A stretch of 64,000 bases of DNA, from the NCBI GenBank assembly GCA_944322715.1, contig CALUPT010000011.1, forward strand, positions 1 to 64,000, in the 5' to 3' direction. Position numbers and translations under genes: made by a program. Shown here one piece after another: positions 9,923 through 18,287 of this stretch. Every line of letters begins with the position of its first letter. Position 1 is the stretch's first letter. Source of the stretch: an uncultured Bacteroidales bacterium (GTDB lineage: Bacteria > Bacteroidota > Bacteroidia > Bacteroidales > UBA932). The notes beneath the pieces are model-generated. The model saw only the letters and a program-made list of their open reading frames with translations, was not told the DNA's origin and ran no database searches.

Positions 9923-9966
9923 CAGCCGTTCCGGCCATCCCGACGGGGATTTGGCCAAAACGGCTG
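9923..9966 (-). promoter_or_regulatory. Structured leader of rpsO
   Basis: On the minus strand the transcript starts with cagccgttttggcc and 16 bases later has ggccggaacggctg, giving a stem of about 14 pairs (two of them G-T), plus an inner atccc/gggat helix. It begins directly after the -7 element and ends 33 bases before the start codon. An S15-binding autoregulatory leader is possible; the structure is seen, the function is inferred. Confidence 0.5.
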
Positions 9967-9997
9967 CAAATTTACTGATAAATTCCAATTATGCAAA
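9967..9997 (-). promoter_or_regulatory. rpsO promoter
   Basis: On the minus strand TTTG (9994-9997), 19 bases, then TAAATTTG (9967-9974): a perfect Bacteroidota promoter. Confidence 0.8.
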
Positions 9998-10014
9998 ACT
10001 TTTTACAGGCTCTC

Positions 10015-12312
10015 TTACTTTATAATAAAACCTGCCGTCTTCACATCCGAGGAACTGCCTCCGGTCATTACCGAGAATTCTCCCGGTTCCACGATCCTGT
10101 CGAGTGACTGGGTATAGAATGAGAGGTCATCCGCCGTGAGGGTGAACTCTACTGTCCTGCTTTCACCCGGCCGGAGCGCGACCTTTTCGAAGCCCTTGAG
10201 TTCGCGCAGAGGTCTTCCGACAGACCCTGCCATGTCGCGCACATACAGCTGTACGGTCTCCGTGCCGGCTCTTTTCCCGGTATTCGTAATTGTCACGGAT
10301 ACCCTGACAGGGGAGTCCAGTCCGTACTTCCCGTCTTCGCATATAAGGCTGTACGCGGCTTTCTCCACTACAGGCTCCGAATAGGCGAATGAAGTGTAGC
10401 TGAGCCCGTATCCGAAAGGATAGAGGGCTGTCCAGTCGGTATCCATGTAGCAGCTTGCATATTTCACCCATCTGCCATCGGTCGGACGTCCGTTCGGCAC
10501 TTCATTATAGTAGAAAGGCATCACGCCGGAGTGGCGCGGAAACGACATCGTAAGCCTGCCCGATGGATTCACATCCCCGAAGAGCACATCGGCCACTGCA
10601 AGCCCCGCTTCCGTGCCCGGGAACCAGATGTTCAGGATGGCATCTACGTTTTCCGATTCCCAGTCGAGCACTAAAGGTCTGCCCGTGCAGAGGACGAGGA
10701 CTACCGGCTTTCCGGTCTTTGCCAGTTCTTTCAGAAGGTCCCTCTGGGCATCAGGAATGGTCAGGTCCACCCTTGATGCGGATTCCCCGGACATTTCCGC
10801 CGCTTCTCCGAGAACCGCTACCACGACATCCGCCTGTTTTGCCGCTTCAACGGCCTCTGCTACCATTTCTCCGGCATCCCTCGGATCCCTGTCCACATCC
10901 TTGCCCTGGTTCCTCGACACCCTGTCCATGTCCGGGTCGTAGAAAAGGTTGGAGCCTCTGCTGTAGCTGACTGCGGAAGGATCCGCCACGGCGCTCCTGA
11001 TGCCTTCCAGTACGGTTACGGGAGAATCCTTGTCCGCCCCGACTGTCCAGCAACCGAGCATGTTGGCCTTGTCGTCCGCCAGCAGTCCCACTACGGCTAT
11101 CCTTGCCTTCCTGTCGAGAGGGAGTATCCCGTCGTTTTTCAGCAGGACGAAACTCTCCGCGGCGATCTTCCTCGCCTCGGCCCTGTGTTCAGGCGTGAAG
11201 ATCTTATCTTCGGGGTTTTCCGTGTCGCAGAACCTGTACGGGTCATCGAACAGTCCGAGCCGGTATTTCGCCTCCAGAATCCTTCTGCATGCCTTGTCTA
11301 TGTCCTCTTCGCGGATGAGACCATCCTTCAGGGCTTTGCCGAGAGTCCCGACATATCCTCCTGTGACCATATCCATGTCCAGACCGGCTTTCAGCGCCCT
11401 TGCAGACACTTCTTCCAGACTGCCCATCCCGTGATTCACTGCTTCTCCGACCGCATTGTAGTCAGCCACTACGAATCCATCGAATCCCCATTTTTCCCGG
11501 AGCACATCGGTCAGCAGGAACCTGTTCAATGCGCATGGCACACCCTCCACCTGCTGGAACGCTGACATAACGGATGCCGCGCCTGCATCGACGGCAGCCT
11601 TGTAAGGCTCCATATACCAGTTGAACATCCTGTATCGGCTCATGTCGGATGCCGTGTAGTCCCTGCCGGCATCGGCCGCCCCGTAGAGGGCATAGTGCTT
11701 TACGCAGGCAAGGATTTCATCATCGTCCGTCAGGTCTCCCTGATATCCTCTGATGTATGCTTCTGCAATCCTGGAACCGAGATACGGGTCTTCTCCGGAC
11801 CCTTCCGCGACCCGGCCCCACCTGGCGTCATGAGAGATATCCACCATGGGACTGTAGGTCCAGTTGATTCCCATTGCACTGGCTTCGATGGCCGATATCC
11901 TCGCCATCCTTTCTATCGCATCCGGGTCCCATGTGGCGGAGAGTCCGAGCGGAATGGGGAATACGGTCTTCTGCCCGTGTATCACATCCAGCCCGAACAG
12001 GAGAGGGATCCCGTGTCCGCTGTTGACCGCGAGTTCCTGTATTTCCCGGGCCTTGGCGGCGTTGGAGATATTGAACAACCCTCCGATCTGTCCTTTTGAA
12101 ATGAGTCCGGCGATATCGGATTCCCTTGCCGGTCCGGTGATAATGTCCGAAGGGGCTGTCGGGAGGTTGAGCTGCCCGATCTTCTCCTCTACGGACATCT
12201 TTTCCATCAGCCCATCGATGAACCTGTCCATCTTTCTGTCATTGTCCGCACTTCTGCCGTGCATGATCATGGCCGCTGAAATCATCAGCATTGACGATAG
12301 CAACTTTTTCAT
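10015..12312 (-). CDS. bglX: GH3 beta-glucosidase, secreted
   Basis: Counting from the ATG at 12312, the 765-residue protein has a signal peptide (MKKLLSSMLMISAAMIMHGRSA), the GH3 N-terminal barrel (FGLDVIHGQKTVFPIPLG, ARWGRVAEGSGEDPYL, KHYALYG) and the nucleophile Asp284 in GFDGFVVADYNAVG. The C-terminal domain has GEAAEMSGESASR, which contains the likely acid/base Glu, and a fibronectin-III-like end. The usual nucleophile context SDW is ADY here. It should cleave terminal beta-glucosyl residues from oligosaccharides in the periplasm. It is a single gene with its own promoter, not part of a polysaccharide locus. Confidence 0.93.
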   Translation of the reverse strand: MKKLLSSMLMISAAMIMHGRSADNDRKMDRFIDGLMEKMSVEEKIGQLNLPTAPSDIITGPARESDIAGLISKGQIGGLFNISNAAKAREIQELAVNSGHGIPLLFGLDVIHGQKTVFPIPLGLSATWDPDAIERMARISAIEASAMGINWTYSPMVDISHDARWGRVAEGSGEDPYLGSRIAEAYIRGYQGDLTDDDEILACVKHYALYGAADAGRDYTASDMSRYRMFNWYMEPYKAAVDAGAASVMSAFQQVEGVPCALNRFLLTDVLREKWGFDGFVVADYNAVGEAVNHGMGSLEEVSARALKAGLDMDMVTGGYVGTLGKALKDGLIREEDIDKACRRILEAKYRLGLFDDPYRFCDTENPEDKIFTPEHRAEARKIAAESFVLLKNDGILPLDRKARIAVVGLLADDKANMLGCWTVGADKDSPVTVLEGIRSAVADPSAVSYSRGSNLFYDPDMDRVSRNQGKDVDRDPRDAGEMVAEAVEAAKQADVVVAVLGEAAEMSGESASRVDLTIPDAQRDLLKELAKTGKPVVLVLCTGRPLVLDWESENVDAILNIWFPGTEAGLAVADVLFGDVNPSGRLTMSFPRHSGVMPFYYNEVPNGRPTDGRWVKYASCYMDTDWTALYPFGYGLSYTSFAYSEPVVEKAAYSLICEDGKYGLDSPVRVSVTITNTGKRAGTETVQLYVRDMAGSVGRPLRELKGFEKVALRPGESRTVEFTLTADDLSFYTQSLDRIVEPGEFSVMTGGSSSDVKTAGFIIK

Positions 12313-12385
12313 TGTATAAGATATATAATTGTAACGTATTCCGGAAAGTCCGACGCTGCATGGCCTTTCCCGGACGGAACAGGTA

Positions 12386-12416
12386 CAAAAATACACTTAA
12401 AATTTGTAAATGCACA
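12386..12416 (-). promoter_or_regulatory. bglX promoter
   Basis: On the minus strand TGTG (12413-12416), 19 bases, then TATTTTTG (12386-12393). It overlaps the divergent promoter at 12403-12433, so the two genes may compete for polymerase or share an operator. Confidence 0.6.
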
Positions 12417-12433
12417 GAGTGTTCCTAATTTTG
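12403..12433 (+). promoter_or_regulatory. Promoter of the YgjP-like gene
   Basis: TTTG (12403-12406), 19 bases, TAATTTTG (12426-12433). The start codon is at 12442, so the mRNA would have almost no leader. Confidence 0.75.
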
Positions 12434-12441
12434 CCGGCGGA

Positions 12442-13074
12442 ATGGATGAAAAGATATACAGGGACGATGACATCGGGGATATTGTCCTGCGCAGGAATGC
12501 CAGGAGCAGAAGGGTGTCGGTGAGGGTGCATCCCGTGCGCGGGGTGACGGTCACCGTGCCGTACCTTGTCCCGTATTCGGCCGGAATCCGCTTCCTGCTG
12601 TCGAAGAAAAAGTGGGTGTTGTCGGTGATGGCAAGGCAGAAGGCGGCCTTCGGAACGGCCGCTCCCGTTTCTCCGGAGCAGACAGAGACGCTCAGATGCG
12701 AGGCCAGGGAATATCTCCCCCGGAGACTCGCTGCTCTGGCTTCCAGATACGGGTTCGAATATAACAGGCTTGCCATAAAGGACAACCGTTCCAACTGGGG
12801 AAGCTGTTCCTCCAAAAACAATATCAACCTCAATCTGCGCCTCATGCTCGTGCCGGAGCATTTGCGGGACTATGTCATGCTCCATGAACTCTGTCATCTC
12901 CGCTACCATGACCACGGTCCGGCATTCCATGCCTTGCTTGAACGCCTGTGCGCTGACTGGTTCGCCGGCTCTTCCGTTCTGTCCGGTACCTCCCGTACAT
13001 CCGGGTCCGTCAATCCATCCTTTCCCGTCAGCAAGGCTCTCGAAAAGGAACTCCGGACATATCATCCGGCATGA
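12442..13074 (+). CDS. YgjP-like zinc metallopeptidase
   Basis: A 210-residue protein of the YgjP/DUF45 (PF01863) family. H148-E149-x-x-H152 in VMLHELCHLRYHDHGPAFH gives the zinc site, and SNWGSCSSKNNINLN is the conserved block before it. The N-terminal strand-rich part RRNARSRRVSVRVHP is also typical. The family resembles SprT/WLM peptidases; its substrates are not established. The last 40 residues are Ser/Pro-rich. The promoter is so close that translation may be nearly leaderless. Confidence 0.88.
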   Translation: MDEKIYRDDDIGDIVLRRNARSRRVSVRVHPVRGVTVTVPYLVPYSAGIRFLLSKKKWVLSVMARQKAAFGTAAPVSPEQTETLRCEAREYLPRRLAALASRYGFEYNRLAIKDNRSNWGSCSSKNNINLNLRLMLVPEHLRDYVMLHELCHLRYHDHGPAFHALLERLCADWFAGSSVLSGTSRTSGSVNPSFPVSKALEKELRTYHPA

Positions 13075-13131
13075 CCTTTTTTGTTCCCGGCTCCTTTTTG
13101 ATGCTTTTTGCTTCCATCCGTCCGTCTGTTC

Positions 13132-13162
13132 TTGTTTTTTATATTTTTATTTTCTAAATTTG
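13132..13162 (+). promoter_or_regulatory. leu operon promoter
   Basis: cTTG (13131-13134), 20 bases, TAAATTTG (13155-13162). Transcription should begin near 13168, about 14 bases before the leader peptide start. Confidence 0.7.
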
Positions 13163-13181
13163 TTGGCTGTAAACGACAGAC

Positions 13182-13250
13182 ATGTACGGACAGCTTTCAT
13201 TATCGGCCCTATTGCTATGGAATCATTCTTCAATGACTCCAGAGGCATGA
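13182..13250 (+). CDS. leuL: leu operon leader peptide
   Basis: A 22-codon frame from ATG 13182 to TGA 13248-13250, reading M Y G Q L S L S A L L L W N H S S M T P E A. Five of 22 codons are Leu, including three in a row (cta ttg cta at 13209-13217), and tta is a codon these genes use rarely. It begins just after the promoter and is followed by an antiterminator and terminator arrangement before leuA. This matches the enteric leu attenuation design by position, composition and logic. No other long frame competes in the leader. The name is given by analogy. Confidence 0.75.
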   Translation: MYGQLSLSALLLWNHSSMTPEA

Positions 13251-13324
13251 GCGTGCAGCAGTGCAGGCTGTCGGCAAAAGATAGACAAACCCCGCCTCCA
13301 GAGTCTTCTCCGGAGGCATTTTCG
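13236..13324 (+). promoter_or_regulatory. Transcription attenuator of the leu operon
   Basis: The terminator is gcctcc-a-gag, loop tctt, ctc-c-ggaggc (13294-13317), nine pairs with one A-C mismatch, then ATTTT. Its left arm and following bases (13294-13304) can instead pair with actccagaggc (13236-13246) in 9 of 11 positions. That segment is the last part of the leader peptide frame. A ribosome stalled at the Leu codons leaves 13236-13246 free to form the antiterminator; one that reaches the stop at 13248 covers it and the terminator forms. leuA starts 8 bases after the T-run. Confidence 0.7.
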
Positions 13325-13332
13325 TATATATC

Positions 13333-14829
13333 ATGGACCAGAAACTTTATGTATTCGACACGACATTGAGGGACGGGGAACAGGTCCCGGGATGTCAGCT
13401 GAACACGATTGAGAAGATCGAACTTGCAAAGATGCTTGAAAGCATGAAGGTGGACATTATCGAATGCGGCTTCCCCGTTTCCAGCCCGGGCGATTTCAAG
13501 TCCATCGTGGAGATTTCGAAGATTGTCACCGAATCCACGATCTGCGCCCTTACAAGGGCCGTGGAGAAGGATATCGATGTGGCGGCGGATGCCCTGCACT
13601 TCGCCCGCAGGCCGAGGATCCATACGGGAATAGGCACTTCCGACTATCATATCAGGTATAAGTTCAACTCAAACAGGGAGGACATCCTGCGCAGGGCCGT
13701 GGCCGCAGTGAAATACGCGAGGAAATATGTCGATGATGTGGAGTTTTACGCAGAGGATGCGGGACGGACGGAGAATGAATACCTTGCGCGGGTGATAGAG
13801 GCTGTCATCGATGCGGGGGCGACCGTGGTCAATATTCCCGATACCACCGGATATTGCCTGCCCGCAGAGTACGGGGCGAAGATCCGTTATCTCGTTGACA
13901 ATGTGCCGAATATCGACAAGGCGGTCATCTCCACGCATTGCCACAACGATCTTGGAATGGCTACGGCCAACACTATTTCCGGAGTGCTTAACGGAGCCCG
14001 CCAGGTCGAAGTGACCATCAACGGAGTGGGCGAGAGGGCCGGCAACACCGCCATGGAGGAGGTCGTGATGGCCGTAAAATGCCGCAAGGACATACCGGTA
14101 TATACGGATATAGTGACAAAGATGTTCAACAAGGCATCCCATTCGGTATCCACGCTCATGCGCATGCCTGTCCAGCCCAACAAGGCCATCGTGGGCCGCA
14201 ATGCCTTCGCCCATTCTTCCGGTATCCATCAGGATGGCGTGCTCAAGAACAGGGAAAGCTACGAAATCATCGACCCGATGGATGTGGGGGTAAACGATTC
14301 TACGATAGAACTGACCGCCCGTAGCGGAAGGGCTGCCCTGAAACATCATTTCCAGAGGCTCGGAATCGAAATGAGCAAGGAGGAGCTGGATGCCTCATAT
14401 CAGAAATTCCTTCAGCTGGCGGATGTCAAGAAAGAGATCAACGATTCCGACCTGCTGATGCTGGCCGGTGTCACCCAGGACAAGATAGCCCAGAAGATAA
14501 GGCTGAAATATCTGCAGGTGGTCTGCGGAAAGAACTCCGTACCGATGGCTACCGTCAAGCTTGTGATTGATGGTGAGGAATGTACGGCGACTTCCGGAGG
14601 AAACGGGCCTATAGATGCAGCGTTCCAGGCTGTCAGGAGTCTGGTGCACAGAAAGATAACATTGGAGGAGTTCCTTGTGCAGGCAATCACCAGAGGTACC
14701 GATGATGTCGGCAAGGTACATATCCAGATAGAGAACAAGGGCAACATATACTACGGATTCTCCGCCAATACCGATATCGTGACGGCATCGGTGGAGGCGT
14801 ACGTCAATGCCATATCAAAGATCATCTGA
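13333..14829 (+). CDS. leuA: 2-isopropylmalate synthase
   Basis: A 498-residue enzyme condensing acetyl-CoA with 2-oxoisovalerate, the first step of leucine synthesis. The TIM-barrel domain has [16 protein letters not shown], the metal-site motif [15 protein letters not shown], and [15 protein letters not shown]. The C-terminal allosteric domain (from about residue 395, with [14 protein letters not shown]) is present, so leucine feedback is expected. Length is normal for the long bacterial form. It is the first structural gene after the attenuator; leuC follows one base after its stop codon. Confidence 0.96.
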   Translation: MDQKLYVFDTTLRDGEQVPGCQLNTIEKIELAKMLESMKVDIIECGFPVSSPGDFKSIVEISKIVTESTICALTRAVEKDIDVAADALHFARRPRIHTGIGTSDYHIRYKFNSNREDILRRAVAAVKYARKYVDDVEFYAEDAGRTENEYLARVIEAVIDAGATVVNIPDTTGYCLPAEYGAKIRYLVDNVPNIDKAVISTHCHNDLGMATANTISGVLNGARQVEVTINGVGERAGNTAMEEVVMAVKCRKDIPVYTDIVTKMFNKASHSVSTLMRMPVQPNKAIVGRNAFAHSSGIHQDGVLKNRESYEIIDPMDVGVNDSTIELTARSGRAALKHHFQRLGIEMSKEELDASYQKFLQLADVKKEINDSDLLMLAGVTQDKIAQKIRLKYLQVVCGKNSVPMATVKLVIDGEECTATSGGNGPIDAAFQAVRSLVHRKITLEEFLVQAITRGTDDVGKVHIQIENKGNIYYGFSANTDIVTASVEAYVNAISKII

Positions 14830-14830
14830 C

Positions 14831-16228
14831 ATGAAGCGGACACTGTTTGACAAAATCTGGGATGCACACCGTGTCATGGAAATACCCGAAGGCCCCGATG
14901 TGCTGTACATTGACCGTCACCTGATCCACGAGGTGACTTCTCCTCAGGCATTCAATGCGCTGAGGGATAAAGGAATGAAAGTATTCCGACCGGAGCGGAC
15001 ATTCGCGACATGCGACCACAACACTCCGACCCTGCATCAGGAAAGGCCGATAGAGGATCCTGCATCCGCCGAGGCTGTGGCTGCTTTGGCAAGGAATACC
15101 GCCGATAACGGTATCAGGTATTTCCCGCTCGGAGATCCCGGCAACGGCATAGTCCATGTCATGGGACCGGAGCAGGGAATAATCCTGTGCGGCCAGACAG
15201 TGGTCTGCGGGGACAGCCACACGGCCACTCACGGGGCATTCGGAAACATTGCATTCGGGATAGGGACCAGCGAGGTCGAAATGGTGTTTGCCACCCAGTG
15301 CCTCATGCAGGCCAAGCCGCGTCAGGCGAGGATAACGGTGGATGGACGGCTCCGCCACGGCGTTACTCCCAAGGATGTCATCCTGTATATAATATCCCGT
15401 CTCGGAACCGGGGGATGCACCGGCTGCTTTGTGGAATATTCAGGCGAGGTCTTCCGCGACATGAGTATGGAGGGGAGGATGACGGTTTGCAACATGAGCA
15501 TAGAGATGGGGGCGAAAGGCGGTATGGTGGCTCCGGATGAAACTACTTTCAGGTATATCGCAGGCCGCCGTTTCGCTCCGTCCGGGGAGGAGTTCGACAG
15601 ATGTGTGGAGAAATGGAGACAGCTCTATACCGACGATGATGCCGTATTCGACAAGGAATACAGGTTCGATGCGGCTGACATACCTCCTATGATTACATAC
15701 GGGACCAATCCCGGCATGGGGATGCCGGTGGATGCGGCGATACCGGATACTGCGGTCGGATGCGACAGCGCAAGTTTCGACAAGGCGCTGGCATATATGG
15801 GGTTCCGCAAGGGACAGAGACTGCAGGGATTCCATATCGACTATGTGTTTCTCGGAAGCTGCACCAACGGGCGCATAGAGGATTTCCGTGCATTCGCAGC
15901 CGCTGTCAGGGGGCGGCGCAAGGCAGACGGCGTCACAGTCTGGCTTGTGCCAGGCTCGAAGCAGGTGGAGAGGATGATAGAGGAAGAGGGCATCGGGGAT
16001 ATCCTCAGGGAGGCCGGTTTCGAACTGCGGCAGCCCGGCTGCTCTGCATGTCTGGCGATGAATGCGGACAAGATTCCTGAAGGAAAATATGCCGTTTCTA
16101 CATCCAACCGCAATTTCGAGGGCAGACAGGGATATGGGGCCAGGACGATACTTGCAGGCCCTGTAGTGGCAGCCGAGGCTGCAGTCACCGGATGCATTTC
16201 CATGCCTTCCGCCTGCCTGTCATCCTGA
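14831..16228 (+). CDS. leuC: 3-isopropylmalate dehydratase large subunit
   Basis: The protein starts at [15 protein letters not shown] (465 residues). Aconitase-fold motifs are clear: [34 protein letters not shown] (first cluster cysteine) and [10 protein letters not shown] (the other two). With LeuD it isomerises 2- to 3-isopropylmalate through a [4Fe-4S] cluster. The family end is near AAVTG; the extra residues [11 protein letters not shown] and the TGA at 16226-16228 run into a copy of the dispersed repeat, which therefore supplies the stop codon. Confidence 0.96.
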   Translation: MKRTLFDKIWDAHRVMEIPEGPDVLYIDRHLIHEVTSPQAFNALRDKGMKVFRPERTFATCDHNTPTLHQERPIEDPASAEAVAALARNTADNGIRYFPLGDPGNGIVHVMGPEQGIILCGQTVVCGDSHTATHGAFGNIAFGIGTSEVEMVFATQCLMQAKPRQARITVDGRLRHGVTPKDVILYIISRLGTGGCTGCFVEYSGEVFRDMSMEGRMTVCNMSIEMGAKGGMVAPDETTFRYIAGRRFAPSGEEFDRCVEKWRQLYTDDDAVFDKEYRFDAADIPPMITYGTNPGMGMPVDAAIPDTAVGCDSASFDKALAYMGFRKGQRLQGFHIDYVFLGSCTNGRIEDFRAFAAAVRGRRKADGVTVWLVPGSKQVERMIEEEGIGDILREAGFELRQPGCSACLAMNADKIPEGKYAVSTSNRNFEGRQGYGARTILAGPVVAAEAAVTGCISMPSACLSS

Positions 16229-16322
16229 GCGCAGCGAGGGATCTGAAGCGAAAGCCCGTTCTCTCTGTCATGGAGGCTCGTTCTCGCTGTCATCCTGAGC
16301 GCAGCGAAGGATCTGAAGCGGA
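16218..16322 (+). repeat. Dispersed repeat, two copies
   Basis: tgtcatcctgagcgcagcga then gggatctgaag (16218-16248) and the near-identical tgtcatcctgagcgcagcga then aggatctgaagcg (16288-16320), with a partial tgtcatgg between. The core is an imperfect palindrome around gagcgnagcg. The first copy contains the leuC stop codon. Confidence 0.8.
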
Positions 16323-16357
16323 AAAATCGATATGGAAAACAAAAAAAATATGACAAT

Positions 16358-16981
16358 ATGCGAAAAATAATCACAATACATTCTCCGGCCGTCCTTGTGG
16401 CGAATGCGAACATCGACACGGACCAGATAATCCCTGCAAGGTTTCTCAAGACCACCTCGAGGGAGGGATTCGGCAGGAAACTCTTCTATGACTGGAGATA
16501 CGGTGCTGATGGAGGGCTTGTTCCGGACAATGTCATTGACAGCCAGCTTTATGGCCCGGACTCATTGCAGAGATGTTCCATACTGGTGGCAGGCGACAAT
16601 TTCGGATGCGGTTCGAGCCGCGAGCATGCGGCATGGGCGATTGCGGATGCGGGGTTCATGGCTGTCGTATCCTCATCATTCGCCGACATTTTCCGCAACA
16701 ATGCCCTGAACAACGCTTTGCTTCCGGTTCAGGTAAGTGCGGGGTTCCTTGCGGCGCTGATGTCGGCGATAAAGGCCGATCCGGAACTTCCGGTGGATAT
16801 CGATCTCCCCGCCCAGACCATATCTGCGGAAGGGGCAGGTACGGAAGTGTTCCGTATAAACGGATACAAGAAAGAGTGCCTGATGAAAGGCTACTCCGAC
16901 ATCGACTACCTCCTGGCCCACAAGGACCGTATTCTGGAGTATGAAGGGAAACATGCCGTTCCGAGCGGAGCGAAGATCTGA
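16358..16981 (+). CDS. leuD: 3-isopropylmalate dehydratase small subunit
   Basis: A 207-residue LeuD with VANANIDTDQIIPARFLK, LVAGDNFGCGSSREHAAWA and SSFADIFRNNALNNALLP, all diagnostic of the swivel domain partner of LeuC. The last residues (VPSGAKI) and the TGA at 16979-16981 are encoded by ccgagcggagcgaagatctga, a degenerate copy of the dispersed repeat, so the C-terminus is probably repeat-derived. It is separated from leuC by 129 bases filled with repeats, so any read-through passes repeat hairpins. Confidence 0.95.
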   Translation: MRKIITIHSPAVLVANANIDTDQIIPARFLKTTSREGFGRKLFYDWRYGADGGLVPDNVIDSQLYGPDSLQRCSILVAGDNFGCGSSREHAAWAIADAGFMAVVSSSFADIFRNNALNNALLPVQVSAGFLAALMSAIKADPELPVDIDLPAQTISAEGAGTEVFRINGYKKECLMKGYSDIDYLLAHKDRILEYEGKHAVPSGAKI

Positions 16982-17054
16982 AAGTAACATGTCATCCTGA
17001 GCGAAGCGAAGGAAGTTCGTTCCTGCTGTCATCCTGAGCGAAGCGAAGGATCTG
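16961..17054 (+). repeat. Dispersed repeat, three copies
   Basis: A degenerate copy within the end of leuD (16961-16981), then tgtcatcctgagcgaagcga (from 16990) and tgtcatcctgagcgaagcga with aggatctga (17027-17054), between leuD and leuB. Confidence 0.75.
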
Positions 17055-17086
17055 ATATACAGAAAAAATATAGAATCTACAATACA

Positions 17087-18157
17087 ATGAAAAAGACGAT
17101 AGCTGTTCTTCCCGGAGACGGGATCGGTCCTGAGATAATATCCCAGGCGGTGAAGGTCATGGATGCAGTGGCGGAAAGATACTCTCACGAATTCGTTTAC
17201 AGATATGCCGATGTAGGTGCGGTGGCAATAGACCATACGGGAGAGCCGTATCCGGATTCCACACACAAGACATGTATGGAATCGGATTCGGTCCTGTTCG
17301 GGGCGATAGGCGATCCGAAGTATGACAACAATCCGGCCGCCAGGGTCAGGCCGGAGCAAGGCCTGCTGAAGATGCGAAAGGCGTTGGGGCTGTTTGCCAA
17401 TATACGTCCCGTGAAGCCTTACGACACCCTGCTGGATGCTTCTCCTCTGAAGAACGGAATAGTGGCTGGAAGCGACTTCGTCGTGGTAAGGGAACTGACT
17501 GGCGGCATCTATTTCGGTGAGCCGAGAGGCAGGAACGAGGCCGGAGACAAGGCTTTCGATTCATGCGTGTACTCGGCGGAAGAGATAAGACGGGTTGCCG
17601 AGGTCGCGTTCGGATATGCGCGCAGACGCCGGGGAAAGGTGACTCTTGTGGACAAGGCGAATGTGCTTGCGACATCCCGTCTGTGGAGGGAAGTCGTGAC
17701 AGCCATGCAGAAGGAGGAATATCCGGACATTGCCCTTGACTGCCTTTTCGTAGACAACGCCGCAATGAAAATGGTGTCAGATCCCAAGGCTTTCGATGTC
17801 ATTCTCACTGAAAACATGTTCGGGGATATCCTCAGCGATGTTTCGGGAGTCATCAACGGTTCCATCGGGCTTCTTCCATCCGCCTCTTTCGGTTCCGGGA
17901 GAAGTCTGTTCGAACCAATCCACGGATCTTTCCCTCAGGGTGCAGGCAAGGACATTGCCAACCCGGTTGCCACGATTCTCTCCGCCGCAATGATGCTGGA
18001 GGATGCATTCGGCCTGAAACAGGAGGCGGAAGCCATCAGATCCGCCTGCAGCGATGCGGTAAGCAGAGGGGTATGTACGCCTGACATTGTTCCGGGCAGC
18101 GGTTACGGGACCAATGCGGTCGGTACATATATAGCAGGGAAAGTGACTGAGTCATAG
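17087..18157 (+). CDS. leuB: 3-isopropylmalate dehydrogenase
   Basis: A 356-residue NAD-dependent beta-decarboxylating dehydrogenase. Motifs are VLPGDGIGPEI at the start, the substrate arginine block in FANIRPVKPYD and REL.GGIYFGEPRG, KANVLATSRLWREV, and the metal-site DNAAMKM...ILTENMFGDILSD. NAD contact is in FEPIHGSFPQGAGKDIANP. It completes the leucine branch leuACDB. Order A-C-D-B differs from the enteric leuABCD. Confidence 0.96.
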   Translation: MKKTIAVLPGDGIGPEIISQAVKVMDAVAERYSHEFVYRYADVGAVAIDHTGEPYPDSTHKTCMESDSVLFGAIGDPKYDNNPAARVRPEQGLLKMRKALGLFANIRPVKPYDTLLDASPLKNGIVAGSDFVVVRELTGGIYFGEPRGRNEAGDKAFDSCVYSAEEIRRVAEVAFGYARRRRGKVTLVDKANVLATSRLWREVVTAMQKEEYPDIALDCLFVDNAAMKMVSDPKAFDVILTENMFGDILSDVSGVINGSIGLLPSASFGSGRSLFEPIHGSFPQGAGKDIANPVATILSAAMMLEDAFGLKQEAEAIRSACSDAVSRGVCTPDIVPGSGYGTNAVGTYIAGKVTES

Positions 18158-18212
18158 AATACATTCCCGTCCGGCCGGTTCCTGTCCGGACCCCGATTCG
18201 GGAAACATGTTG

Positions 18213-18255
18213 AAAAAGCAATCCCCGGCTGCCTCCAATGAGGTGCCGGGGATTG
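18213..18255. terminator. Bidirectional terminator between leuB and the POT transporter gene
   Basis: Perfect 11-bp arms caatccccggc (18219-18229) and gccggggattg (18245-18255). On the minus strand the stem is followed by CTTTTTC, so it serves the transporter gene best; on the plus strand the tract is poor (tctgtctt). Confidence 0.75.
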
Positions 18256-18287
18256 TCTGTCTTGCAGCCCGTCATGGGGCAAGGGAA

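Noticed and set aside
16218..17054. CRISPR-like array in the leu region
   Set aside because: Repeats are irregularly spaced, occur in both orientations elsewhere and have no spacer structure or cas genes; they are dispersed palindromes.
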